Of a stretch of DNA of 64,000 bases, positions 23,901 through 34,954 are shown in pieces. Location of the stretch: positions 14,427,152 through 14,491,151 of the forward strand of contig OZ024784.1 in the NCBI GenBank assembly GCA_964017065.1. Reading direction: 5' to 3'. This DNA comes from Haliclona indistincta (taxonomy: Eukaryota > Porifera > Demospongiae > Haplosclerida > Chalinidae). Both the position numbers and the translations under genes were made by a program. Position 1 is the first letter of the stretch; every line of letters begins with the position of its first letter. The notes beneath the pieces were generated by a model. The model saw nothing but the letters and a program-made list of their open reading frames with translations, ran no database searches and was not told the DNA's origin.

Positions 23901-25654
23901 GATGTAGCAGCAACAACTAGCTGTACTGCTGAGTAACCATCATCATCCAGGCCAACAACATTGCAGGTTAGTTCCACATTAAAACACAACTCTTCAAATC
24001 TTTTTATAGCAGCATCATTCCATTGACCGTCAATAGGCTCAACCCCGTACAGTGAGAAGCTAACGGCTAGTGGTGGACAAAAATAGAGATCTTGAGGAAG
24101 AACATGTAGAGAAGCGACAGGAACCTCTTCGGTGTTGCCATAATCAACAAAAAGCACTTCAGCTACTTCCTCATCTATCATCTGAACTACACCACGATAC
24201 CAAGCTTGGTCCTGGCTATATTGTATGCAACACACCTGGTTGACAGAGGCATTTGTTAAAAGAAAGAAACTTCCTGCCTTATCAGCCAATCGTTGAGTTA
24301 CTTCAGAAACAGAATCTGTGCTCTCAGCAAGTTGACACCATACAACTGCAGGAGATTCAGCTAACGTAACATAAACTGTGTACTGTTGTCCGACCTGCAA
24401 AGTTTGTGGCTGGTAAGGTTCTAAGCTAGGACCATTAGTATCAACCTGAACATTTTCATCGATACCACGATTAGCATGTCCAGCTTGAACCAGAATATCA
24501 CTAACATCATTGCCATCTGCTAATTTAGCATTGATGTAATAACAACAACCAGGCTCCTGAGAAAGAAAAATCACTTGGAGTTCCTGATCTTGAATAAGTG
24601 CAGCCAATTCTTTAACTACTTGGTCTGTCCATGAGCCAGGTTGTTCTACTGACTTTATACCACTAATGGTACACTCGACAGCAAGAGCTGGATAATGAAG
24701 GAGAGAAGAAGGAAGAGCAAAGGCATCTTGTATGAGAATAGTGGCTGTGTTTCCATAGTCTGAGAACAATACTGATACTTTTCCATCCGACTCAGGATGC
24801 GAGAGTATAGTTGATCGATAAAACTGTTGGTCATCAACAAACTGAGTGCAACAGACTACTCCAGGATACAGACATTCCGGACCAAGGCTTGTCATGGAAG
24901 TCTCACCAGAGTTCAGCACAGACGTGATCTCCTCAAGCACTTGTTGTTTACTGGCAAGCTGGACCCAAATAGAGTCAGGTGAGCTCACATAGCAACAAAA
25001 AGCATTTGTGACTGTTGCAGTAGATAATGTAACCGTTTCAGCAACAAGGCTGGGCTGACCAAAACCCTTAACAATCAACTCAGCTGCTACAGTATCAGAT
25101 CCTTTCTCCCAAAAGAGCGAGACAGAGTAGCAAGGATTGTCCAAGATGGGAGTGGGAGGTGAATAAACAAGAGAGTGAAAAACAACTAGGAATTCTTGAT
25201 TGAAAATAAACTGCCTCAGTTTATCAACCATCTCTGGAGTCCAATTCTCTTCAAAAGGCACAAATCCAGCAAGCTGACATTTGACAGCCTGATAAGGAAG
25301 GCGAAAAATGTCATTTGTAGCAGGTGCGAGTCTAGTAAGAGGAAGATCTGACTCTACATTACCATAATCTACAAAGTAAACAGTAGCCTTTTGATTAAGT
25401 TCGTTATTTTCCAAAACGACAGCTCGATACCAAGAGTCATCAGCCATAGACAATGCAAAACACTGACTGCCAAGATCGGGACTATACGTAGGCCTGTTCG
25501 AATCAACAATTGTAGCTATCTTGTCAGAAAGGATAGAAATGCTGTACGCTTCCTCTGTGTCGAGTTGAACAAAGAAGTAGCCATCATTGTTTACATACGT
25601 GACCACAACTTTCACTTCTGCTCCTAATGACTCTGGTGAAGCTACTTTCGCCAT
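14930..25654 (-). CDS. Giant multi-Tudor protein (14 Tudor repeats)
   Basis: Model complement(join(14930..15480,16939..25654)), 3,088 aa. One 8,716-base exon holds 13 extended Tudor repeats and the last exon the 14th. Each has the pattern D-x-x-WYRA then VxFVDYGN and LP-x-QA-x-x-C, spaced roughly 200-240 residues apart. Repeats 1-11 keep DYGN (repeat 2 as FSDYGN), repeat 12 has DFGN, repeat 13 has the eroded VDLGV and repeat 14 VDYGT. Aromatic and Asn residues of this kind bind symmetrically dimethylated arginine on Piwi proteins in TDRD/Tudor scaffolds, so a role in germ granules or the piRNA pathway is likely. An acidic EEEEEEED stretch precedes the intron. Start ATG 25654 (MAKVASPES) was chosen; the frame is open further upstream but without ATG. 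The donor 16938 (GTACAA) is weak yet is the only nearby one in phase. Drosophila Tudor has 11 repeats. Confidence 0.85.
15481..16938 (-). other. Long intron of the multi-Tudor gene
   Basis: This 1,458-base intron is by far the longest near this gene. It holds a direct repeat of TACCACCATTAATTT (about 16178-16218) and a GTCAGTCA-type simple repeat near 16825-16860. No coding or RNA feature was recognised. Confidence 0.5.
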
Positions 25655-25736
25655 AGCATACTGAAAAAAGTAACGATAGCTATCATAACACAGTATGATT
25701 ACAAATAATAATTGTGTACACAAGCAATCTAAAACT

Positions 25737-26909
25737 ACAGTGTTCCACACGAAGAGAGTAGAAAAATAGTTTTTGCACAGTTTGCTTCATATCTCAGTAA
25801 CTAATGATCCTACTGGCATGTTGCATGTATCAGAATGATCCTCTATCCTTACTGAACACCCTGATTCATATGGCTTCAAGTCACGTGACATGGGCGTGGC
25901 GCAACATGGCGGGATATCGGACCCACTGGAAGGAAAAGGTTAGGCAAAGAACTTTTGAGTTACTGGTAGTTAAGATTTCTTAACGCTGCATTAAAACCCT
26001 CACCCAAGGCGCCTACCTGTGGGCTGAGTGTTTTGCCTTAAATTTCATTAGTTCGGCGTCGGGGAGCAAATAATAGCGTCCTCGACCGACCAAAAGCTTA
26101 GGCACGGAAAATCCGATTCTCTGGGAGTTAAGGTCCAAGATTAAGAAATTGCATTGCCAATACATTGATCTTAACTTCAGCACTTGCTCAGAGTCTGTAG
26201 AAATACGCACAACGACAAACGCGACTGTTCTCTGCTGGAGAGCTGTTTTCTGACCGCCATCTTGCTAGTTAATGAATTTTTGTGATGTCACACGTTGGTT
26301 ATTAACCAGTGATGAGTCATAACTACTAAACTGATTCAATGTATTTTGTATTAGTTATGACTCATCGCCTGATAATATTTATTATTCGTGACATCACAAA
26401 AATCCATTAAACTAGCAAGATGGCGGTCAGNNNNNNNNNNNNNNNNNNNNNNNNNNNNNNNNNNNNNNNNNNNNNNNNNNNNNNNNNNNNNNNNNNNNNN
26501 NNNNNNNNNNNNNNNNNNNNNNNNNNNNNNNNNNNNNNNNNNNNNNNNNNNNNNNNNNNNNNNNNNNNNNNNNNNNNNNNNNNNNNNNNNNNNNNNNNNN
26601 NNNNNNNNNNNNNNNNNNNNNNNNNNNNNNAGGCGCCCTGGGTGAGGGTTTTAATGCAGCGTTAAGAAATCTTAACTACCAGTAACTCAAAAGTTCTTTG
26701 CCTAACCTTGTCCTTCCAGTGGGTCCGATATCCCGCCATGTTGCGCCACGCCCATGTCACGTGACTTGAAGCCATATGAATCAGGGTGTTCAGTAAGGAT
26801 AGAGGATCATTCTGATACATGCAACATGCCAGTAGGATCATTAGTTACTGAGATATGAAGCAAAATGTGCAAAAACTATTTTTCTACTCTCTTCGTGTGG
26901 AACACTGTA
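25737..26909. repeat. Large palindrome with an assembly gap in one arm
   Basis: The left arm (25737-26325) is the near-exact reverse complement of the right arm (26353-26909), around a loop of about 27 bases. ACAGTGTTCC at the outer left pairs with GGAACACTGT at the outer right, and GATGAGTCATAACT pairs at the centre. The left arm is immediately upstream of the Tudor gene start. The 200-N gap lies where the right arm should mirror roughly 26015-26249. It may be a foldback transposon, a segmental inverted duplication or a misassembly. Confidence 0.8.
26431..26630. other. Assembly gap (200 N)
   Basis: Exactly 200 undefined bases inside the right arm of the palindrome. The round number suggests a placeholder. 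By symmetry about 236 bases are missing. Confidence 0.95.
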
Positions 26910-27007
26910 CATGTAGAAGATACGAATTGCCTCATGAAGCGTGTGGTGTGCCCCAGCCCCTGTGGGGCGTTAATTGCATTCCTAAGCGTGACATAATAAT
27001 ACATACA

Positions 27008-27501
27008 GTGGACCCTCACTAATCCGAACAACCCTAATCCGTACCCTCGCTAATCCGAATGAAGATTCGGCTCATTAATATTCATGAATCATTACATTTT
27101 TAAATTATTTGTTGTGTAATAAGGCATACATATTGGTGTTTGGATAATATTGAAAGTAACAGCAGCTCTTTTACTATACTACACTGTACTTGACCACAAA
27201 CAACGATGACCATGATGACCACGAACCAGCCGACCACGAACCAGCCGCTACTATACTACACTAGTACTTGACCATGAACAACAACTTGACCACGATGACC
27301 ACGAACAACACTGTGGACAGAGAACTGCGCTCCAAAATTCAAACTCCAAAATTCATGTAAACTCCAAAATTCATGAAACTCCAAAATTCATGTAGGGGCA
27401 TGGTCAGTAGTGAATAAACACGCCCATTTCTTTAATCCGAACAAATTCACTAATCCGAACACCCCCGGAACAGGGCTGTTCGGATTAGTGAGGGTCCACT
27501 G
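27008..27501. mobile_element. Pogo/mariner-like MITE
   Basis: A 494-bp element with long terminal inverted repeats: it starts CAGTGGACCCTCACTAATCC and ends with the exact inverse, flanked by TA. TTCGGATTAG-type motifs recur inside, as does CTCCAAAATTCATG (three copies near 27340-27390). No transposase ORF is present, so it is non-autonomous. The CAGT..ACCCTC terminus resembles pogo/Tigger families; that placement is from memory. Confidence 0.75.
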
Positions 27502-27503
27502 TA

Positions 27504-30146
27504 CTAACATTTCAGAGACACGCGTGACACTTTATCTCCCCGCACACTGCCACAAATAGTGGCAGTGTTCTTTGCTCGGCAACAAGCAATGCAGTTTTAA
27601 ATTGATTTGCAGTTCTCTTTGCTCCGCAATAAGGTTTCATTTTCAGATCAAAATACAGTAGTAATTTCGATTATTCGGACTCAAGTATGGAGCTTTTTTG
27701 AACAATAATGGGTGTCTACAAAATTCTATGAATAATTTTACCAGAGTTGAGCAATGTTGACCAATCAGGTTCCATAGCTGTGTGGCTCTATAGCTTGTAA
27801 CGGAATCCTACAGATTAAAAGTTTGTATGATCCTGACAACCTAAGCCTGTATTTTGATACTAGTACATTTGTATTTGGTTGCCATTTTGATTTGACTTAT
27901 CCAACACCAAGAATTGTCTGTGACTAAAGCTGTTCGGACAATAGGAAAACTGGCTTTCATAATAATTGTTGGATGATGTTTAGCATTATGTGTCTGACTG
28001 TGTGTCTAGTGCTTGTTAGCATAATGTACAACAAGGAGGTGGTTTGGTTAGAATAGCTTGTCTGGAACCAAAGATTATATTCACATCTGTGTTGCCAATT
28101 CACCATGCAAAGCAAACATTACTCTAATTGAATTTACGAAGTTTGTTTTAAACTGTGTGTTATGCTCAAAATAGCACACTATCTTACAATAGTATTATTA
28201 CTAGTCATTTTGTGAGAATTTCAAATGTGAAAGTGACTGCAGTTGGTTTTGCTCAATTTGCTCACTTTGATGGCTATTGTTGGTAATCTGGGCATCACTA
28301 AAGACATTATACTGGCTTAGCAACTAGTTCTGGTTTTTATAATAAACAGTGTAGAAGGTCCAGAGAAAAATCTCCTGAAGATATAAAAATTGACACTACA
28401 GCCATCACATTCAGTCGCATGCCATAACACCCAGCTGATTAGGCATGGCCTGGCCTGACCCATCACATACTGGATAGGGTCAGGGACACTAGCATACACA
28501 TTGCGACTATAGTTGCAATCCAATCAGATCGCATAATTGTTCACGTCACGTCTAGTGGGCAGAGCCTCATGCATGAACTGACCATGGAGCCCAGGAAATT
28601 GCTAACTGCTAAAATTGAGCTATTGCCCAATAGTCTTGTCTGCTTTGCTGTAAGCCACACTTTAGCAGTTAAGCAGACGTTCGTGCGTACAGCCAATTAT
28701 ACTTCGCTAAGAGATAGCTGAAGGACAAAGAAAGGACAAAGAAAGAACAACGCTCAAATAGCAAGCACTTATCATCCTTATAAGAATAAAAATAAGCCCA
28801 ATAATATAGCTACAGGTACGCTTGGAATCAAGGTCAACTATATGTCACCCGCAGGTTAAATATCACAACAAACATTGGCCGTGAAATTTGTATTGTGATA
28901 ATTTATTGTTTCCTATCCAGGATACATAGTCTAAATAATCTATGGTAGTGCAAATTCTAGAGTGACGTTTTGGGTATGCTAGTATCTCCTGATCCTATCC
29001 AGTATGCGATGGGATAGGTACGTCTGACCAGATGTCTGAAGTAAATCCAGCTTTAATTGCATAAACAATGGCTAGGCAGCAAGTTAATCTCACTGTAAGA
29101 ATAAAGCAGTAAACTAGCAAACTGCATGATTCTTACTATCAGAATCATGTATGTAAGCTGATTCTACTGAGGCGTGGTTCTGGTTCAGCTTACCAGGGCA
29201 TACAATGTGCTAAAGGCAGCTACTAGATAGTCGTAAGTTTCCATAGCATGGTTCACTGAAAATGTACTCTTTCCACTTCTTTACCTTTACAGCGAACATC
29301 CTTTGCTTATTATTAACCATGCACCCACACATTAATTTGTGATTACATTCTGTAACTAGCTTTAAGTTAATTTTTATGTTGATCCACTAAGGACACAGTT
29401 AGACAGTGCATCCGAGGATCTACACGATTTAGAAGCCCAAGTGCCATTGCTATATAATGTCCGAGCATAGCGAGGGTGCTATGATAACAGCGTGAGGATC
29501 GCATAGATCCGATTGGATGCGCTGTCCAACTGATTTAGACTATAGCAACAGCCAACAGAAACGACGAGCAAGGACACACGAGCACTGTAAAAATTATTCA
29601 GTAGAACTCCATGCACAGAACCGTAATCTGCGCCGTGTGGTGGGATTCCATTATGAGGTCGCGGCAGTGGCAGGATTCCATTATGAGCTTTAGATACCCA
29701 CAGCTACGCAACCTGATTGGTCAACATTGCTTAGCTGTGGTCTAATTACAATTACTGTTCAGTTCTCATGGAATGTTTTGTGTACCCAGACACTTGAACA
29801 ACACTAGTTAACAAATAGATAGTAGCAACCCTCAGGCATCTTGTTCGAGCCAAACAAAAAGTAACGAACCAGCACAGCTACAATCCCAGCTTTAGCGGGA
29901 TACAGCGCATTATTTGCACCTAGCATAAGTTTTCACAATAGCTGTTTCTTTTTCAAAAGCAAGTTATGTTTAAAACAATTCCTAATAAAACAACATTGTA
30001 TAAACTTATGATCTGTAGCCATGCCAATATGTCAGCTACTCATGCTGCTACACAGAGCAGAACTCAAGCCATTGTTTTTATACGCTTCCTGTACGTCATA
30101 AACTACATGTGATAAAGGTCGATTAAATGCTCAGAGTCGCCCCATG
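27504..30146. other. Gene-poor repeat-derived region
   Basis: No convincing coding frame in 2.6 kb. Several short segments recur in inverted form: AGCAATGTTGACCAATCAGG (about 27748) against 29700-29725; ATACTGGATAGG (about 28468) against 28985-29015; AATCCAATCAGATCGC (about 28518) against 29490-29515. They look like remnants of foldback or inverted repeat elements. Confidence 0.5.
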
Positions 30147-30896
30147 CTGGGACACTGTAATAATATGGAATGTGATTCTGGAATCTGGAATGTAAATAAT
30201 TTAAGCGTCTACGTGTACGCAAATGCAAGAGCTACTGTCTAGTTTACTATACCACAAGTCTCTGCCTATACTTGTCAGCTGCTTAACAATTATGTGAAAG
30301 CATGTTATAATAATGACGATGATAGGGATGACAGAGGTCAGCTGATAGACGTCTCAGAGAGGACGCATTGTCTTCTTGCTAAGTCGTGCGCACACGCAGT
30401 GCGTGTCGCACGATTTGAGGAAGCGAACCCAGAGTAGGTACAAACTTTCGAGAGTAGAGGCTATGAGGACCCTACGTGTGGATCACGTCCTTCGATCCCT
30501 TGCTTCAACACCAGCAAAATCCGTGGACAAAGAGTTGGCACGGATTCAAACGTTTGTCCTGGATTCTCTTGCTCCAGTGACCTCTATGCTCTATGCTGGA
30601 AAATGCTAAAGCATTATCAGTGGAAGACATTAAAGAGGCATCATCAGCAGCTTTGTCTCTAATAACTCTTTCTTTGTCCACGGATTTTGCTGATGTTGGA
30701 GCATGAGATTGAAGGACATGATCCACACGTGGGGTCCTCGTAACCTCTACTCTCGGAAAGCTTATACTTACTCCGGGTTCGCTTCCTCAAATCATGCGAC
30801 ATGCACTGCGTGCACAACTATACATATTCTACATTCCACGCGTTTGTATTCTAGTTTCCAGATTCCAGAATCACATTCCTTATTACACTGTCCCAG
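30147..30896. repeat. Foldback element
   Basis: The left end CTGGGACACTGTAATAA and right end TTATTACACTGTCCCAG are inverted copies. The match continues inwards through GGAATGTGATTCTGGAATC, the CGAACCC/GGGTTCG segments and AAAATCCGTGGACAAAGA (about 30519-30536 against 30675-30692). Arms are roughly 250-400 bases with indels. Small open frames in the arms are by-products of the repeat. Confidence 0.7.
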
Positions 30897-31342
30897 TACC
30901 TTGAAAACAAGTTTCATTACCACTAATGTGAAATGCCTGTAGTCTAGCTTGAAGTTCTGAGCAGGTAATGTACAAATTCATTACTGTTTTTCAGCAAAGG
31001 GAAACTTAGAAAAGGTAGTACAATACAGCCTGTAATAGGGACATGCTTTGTATTTCTATAATTTTTTCCCTATTACAAACTATATAGTTCAAGTCCTCAC
31101 TTTAGCTACAGAACTGCCAAGTATTATTTATTTTGCCTGAGTATAATATAATAATCTTAATTATTACACAGTACGTCATCTTTCACCAATCAGATTGCTC
31201 TATTCGAGGGCATTAATGTAGGTTATTGACCGCGCGTAGCGTCTTAGACGATTGCGTCTTTGCGAGTTTGAATAATTCGCGATGTTATAGCGCTCACAGT
31301 GTTATGTGCGATGAACTATATAATAAGCCAGTTATTGCACTA
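30897..31342. other. Intergenic, no feature recognised
   Basis: AT-rich sequence between two inverted repeat structures. It contains GAGGGCATTAATGTAGGTTA (31208-31227), a partial copy of the palindrome that follows. Confidence 0.4.
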
Positions 31343-31470
31343 CACAACTCGGGCATTAACCGACATTAATGACCTTGGGAAAGTCGGTTGCCCTCGAACA
31401 GTCTCGGGCTGCGCCCTCGACCGTTGCTCGGGCAACTCGACTTTCCCGCGGTCATTAATGTAGGTTAATG
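31343..31470. repeat. Palindromic snapback element
   Basis: CGGGCATTAACCGACATTAA at the left pairs with TTAATGTAGGTTAATGCCC at the right, and GGGAAAGTCG pairs with CGACTTTCCC inside. A GC-rich core with GTCTCGGGCTGCGCCC and GGGCGCAGCCCGAGAC symmetry forms the tip. A related single copy lies at about 31208. It looks like a short foldback or MITE family that could form a strong hairpin. Confidence 0.6.
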
Positions 31471-32000
31471 CCCTCGCGTGAGGGCAATAACTAATACTTA
31501 TTATAGCATAGATACAGTTACTGTCAGGTTACTGTACATTATTTTGGAATGTTACTAATAATGTACTTCACAAGCACAGTCTACACATGGCTGTTAGAAG
31601 TTTTATTTCATTTTGGTGTATATTTTCAGCTGCTATCTAAACTTTCACCCCCCAAAAAATCATAAACCACACCCCCTATCACTATCGCACTCCACAACAA
31701 CCGCAAGTTCTATGATCCAATTGCAACTACTCGCTTACCACAAAAGTTTAGGGGTCCTCTTGGAACACAGATACCACACAAACGAGAAGACTCCAGGATA
31801 CTCCACCAGTTGAATTCACAGCTGCTAAAGCACTCTCAGAATGGAAATGGAATGTATATCCACAGAATACACATGGCATGGGACAAGGCGCGTGCGCAGA
31901 ATAAAAAATTAATTATTATGGTACGTTACGTACGTATCATGATGTGACGTTACTGACGTACGTACTCACGGTAAATGAATCCAGCCTAGAGTCTATCGCC
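31471..32000. other. 5' flank of the reverse transcriptase element
   Basis: No supported gene. 31620-31870 has fragmentary coding-like stretches interrupted by stops, which may be decayed 5' sequence of the retroelement. ACGT-rich repeats (GTACGTTACGTACGT near 31921) precede the ORF. Confidence 0.35.
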
Positions 32001-34646
32001 ATGAAAGCAGCAATCGTCCTCCCTCTCCTTGCACTACAAAGACCACATCGCTGTTCAAAGCAAAAAGATCACATCTCATGTCTTTCCAGGAGAATGGGAC
32101 TCTGGAAACAAGGTCAGCTTAGCGAGCTGGTCCTTGAGGGCAGAACCATCCAAATTCGACTTACAAAGTATGATTCACATCAAGGCCCTCAAAGTGACCC
32201 TTCGCGTGCATTTGCTAAGCTGATGTTCACTGGCAAGACAAAACAAGCTCTTGACCTACTTTCGAACACAACAAGAGGAGGCATTCTTCATCTAAACAAT
32301 CCCTCCGATCCCCTTGACCCAAGCTCTCCCACTGTCAAACACATTCTTGTCTCTAAACATCCCGAAAGTCAGCCCGCTGATCCATCATGCATTCTCCCAT
32401 CTGATCCTGAACCTTGCCACCCAATAATCTTCGATTCCATTGATGGTTCTGCTATCAGATCCGCAGCCCTCAATGTACATGGCTCTGCTGGTCCTTCTGG
32501 CCTTGATGCTCATGCATGGAGAAGGTTATGTACATCCTTTAAAGGTGCATCTACTGATCTCTGTAACTCCCTTGCCCTTGTTGCAAAAAGACTTTGCACC
32601 TCACATGTTGATCCCTCATCCCTCTCTTCTTTCCTTGCCTGCCGTCTGATTGCCCTGGACAAATCTCCTGGAGTCCGACCAATTGGGATCGGTGACACTG
32701 CCCGTAGGATAATTGCAAAGGCTGTCCTCTTTGTCACAAAACCTGACATACAGGATGCTTCTGGCTGCCTTCAAATGTGCGGTGGGCAAATTGCCGGAAT
32801 TGAAGCTGCTGTTCACGCTGTTAGAACTGCATTCAAACAAGACGACTGTGAAGGTGTATTACTTGTTGATGCGACCAATGCCTTCAATTCACTAAACAGG
32901 CAGACTGCCATGCTTAACATCCAGCAACTCTGTCCTCCTCTTGCCAATATCATAATAAACTGTTATCGCTCTCCCACAGACCTCTTCGTGGATGGTCAAG
33001 TACTCCTCTCTGAAGAAGGAACAACTCAGGGTGATCCCCTAGCTATGCCGATGTATGCGCTTGCCACCATCCCCCTAATCAAGCAGCTTGAAGGAGAGAG
33101 TACTCAAGTGTGGTACGCCGATGATGCTGCCGCTGCTGGAAAGATTTGCAGCCTGCGTGACTGGTGGGATAAATTATCCTCTATTGGCCCTCTCTTTGGC
33201 TATTTTCCAAATGCCTCCAAGTCGTGGCTCGTCACCAAAGAGACCTTTCTATCTGAGGCTAAGGCTGCTTTTGCTGGTACTAGAGTCAACATCACTAACC
33301 ATGGGAGACCCTACCTTGGTGCTGCCATAGGAACAAATGATTTTGTCTCAACCTATGTCAAGACCAAAGTTAAAGAGTGGATCTCCTACATTGATCAGCT
33401 TGCCTTGATTGCCAAAACTCAGCCACATGCAGCCTTCTCAGCTCTAACCCATGGCCTATCTAGCAAATGGACCTATCTTAGCCGTACCATTCCTGACATC
33501 TATGATCTTCTGCTGCCCCTTGACAATGCCATCCGATCTAAATTAATCCCTGAACTCACTGGTCGACCTCCACCCAATGACCTTGAATTCAACCTTTTCT
33601 CCATTCCGGCCAGATTAGGAGGGCTGGGAATTAATATACCTTCCAAGACTGCCGACAAAGAATTCACTTCTTCTCTTCAAGTAACCAGTCCAATTTGCCA
33701 AAATATCCTCCTTCAATGTAACAGCTACACTGAGGACATGATCAAAAGCCAGCTAAACGCAAAGGCTTCCATCCGTAGTAAAAACAAGTTCTTGTACTCT
33801 GCATCAGCCAAATCTATCAGTTCAAAACTTCCAGAACCACTGAAGAAAGCTGTCACACTTGCTCAAGAACAAGGAGCATCCACCTGGCTAACCGCCCTTC
33901 CCCTACAAGAGCATGGCTTCTCTTTGCATAAGGGTGCTTTTCGAGATGCCTTGGCTCTCCGGTATGGCTGGATCCCTGCAAATCTCTCCACTCATTGTGC
34001 CTGTGGCAAAAAGTTCTCAATTGAACATGCCTTCTCGTGTCCAAAAGGTGGTTTTCCTTCGATCAGGCACAATGAAATAAGAGATATCACCGCCACCCTA
34101 CTGACTGAGGTTTGTCACAATGTCTCAATTGAGCCCAACCTTCAACCAATAACTACAGAGACAATGCATCTGTCTTCCGCCAACACTGAGGATGGTGCAC
34201 GCCTTGACATCGCTGCAGATGGGTTCTGGGGATGCTCTTCACAAAGAACATTCTTCGATGTGAGGGTATTCAATCCGCATGCCCCCTCAAACAACATGAA
34301 TACCTCCTCTTCCTGCTATCGTAAACATGAGCTGGCAAAGAAGCGAGCATACTCACAAAGGATAAGAGAAATTGAACACTCATCATTCACTCCTCTTATC
34401 CTCTCCGCCACTGGTGGTCTTGCAAATGAGGCAACAGTGTTCTACAAGCGTCTTGCTTCAATGCTTGCTACTAAATGGGATCAGCCGTACTCATCTACCC
34501 TGTGCTGGTTGAGATGCCTTTTAGGCTTCTCTCTTCTGAGATCTGCTATCAGATCTCTCCGAGGCTCGCGTTCTACTTGTGGCCACGCTCTTAAGACCCC
34601 TGCAGTGGCTGATCTGGTCAACTCCGAGTCCGGCATCACTCTCTGA
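32001..34646 (+). mobile_element. Intact reverse transcriptase ORF of a non-LTR-type retroelement
   Basis: Open from the first ATG at 32001 to 34646 (881 aa); an earlier GTG-led extension to 31944 adds nothing recognisable. RT blocks in order: KSPGVRPIGIG, the motif A VDATNAFNS, motif B GTTQGDPLAMP, motif C YADD, motif D FGYFPNASKSW, and LGAAIG. Downstream is a cysteine/histidine cluster (CACGKKFSIEHAFSCPKGG) and then ARLDIAADGFW with FFDVRVFNP, an arrangement like the zinc knuckle and PD-(D/E)xK endonuclease that follow RT in R2-type elements. That assignment is tentative. No N-terminal zinc fingers, integrase, protease or RNase H were seen, so the copy may be 5' truncated. A 16-A run 80 bases after the stop suggests insertion by target-primed reverse transcription. 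It is GC-richer than its surroundings and intronless. Confidence 0.8.
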
Positions 34647-34727
34647 CTAACTAACTAACACATGTTCCTTATTATAATCATCATTCTATCACTATTGCCA
34701 TTATTATTTATCTTACTTATATAACTG

Positions 34728-34743
34728 AAAAAAAAAAAAAAAA
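34728..34743 (+). other. Poly(A) tract ending the retroelement
   Basis: Sixteen consecutive A residues 82 bases after the RT stop codon, consistent with the 3' tail of a retrotransposed transcript. Confidence 0.65.
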
Positions 34744-34828
34744 CCATGTACATCATCAGAGATTATACATACTACGTAACGTAACTACTACGTTACGTAG
34801 TATTAATAATCTCTGGTACCATGTACCA
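34744..34828. repeat. Perfect-core palindrome next to the retroelement tail
   Basis: CAGAGATTATACATACTACG is mirrored by CGTAGTATTAATAATCTCTG, and ACCATGTAC by GTACCATGTACC-type sequence, forming a hairpin of about 40-base arms directly after the poly(A). It may be the insertion target or an independent hairpin repeat. Confidence 0.6.
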
Positions 34829-34954
34829 CCGTACCCGTGAGCTGCCAGGTACACTTGTACCATTGATATGCTTGTACACATGTAAGTGAGAATAATAATA
34901 AACATACAAAAATAAGATAATCTAATCTGCTATAATTATTATAGTGTTTCAGTT

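Noticed and set aside
25655..25750. 32-residue N-terminal extension of the multi-Tudor protein
   Set aside because: It begins with GTG, contains a TTTTTTCAG-like acceptor just before the ATG, and lies partly in the palindrome. The ATG at 25654 is preferred.
26388..26665. ORFs crossing the N gap
   Set aside because: They consist mainly of undefined residues and are artefacts of the gap.
31944..32000. GTG start for the RT ORF
   Set aside because: Eukaryotic translation would use ATG; the first in-frame ATG is 32001. Real N-terminal sequence may instead be lost by 5' truncation.
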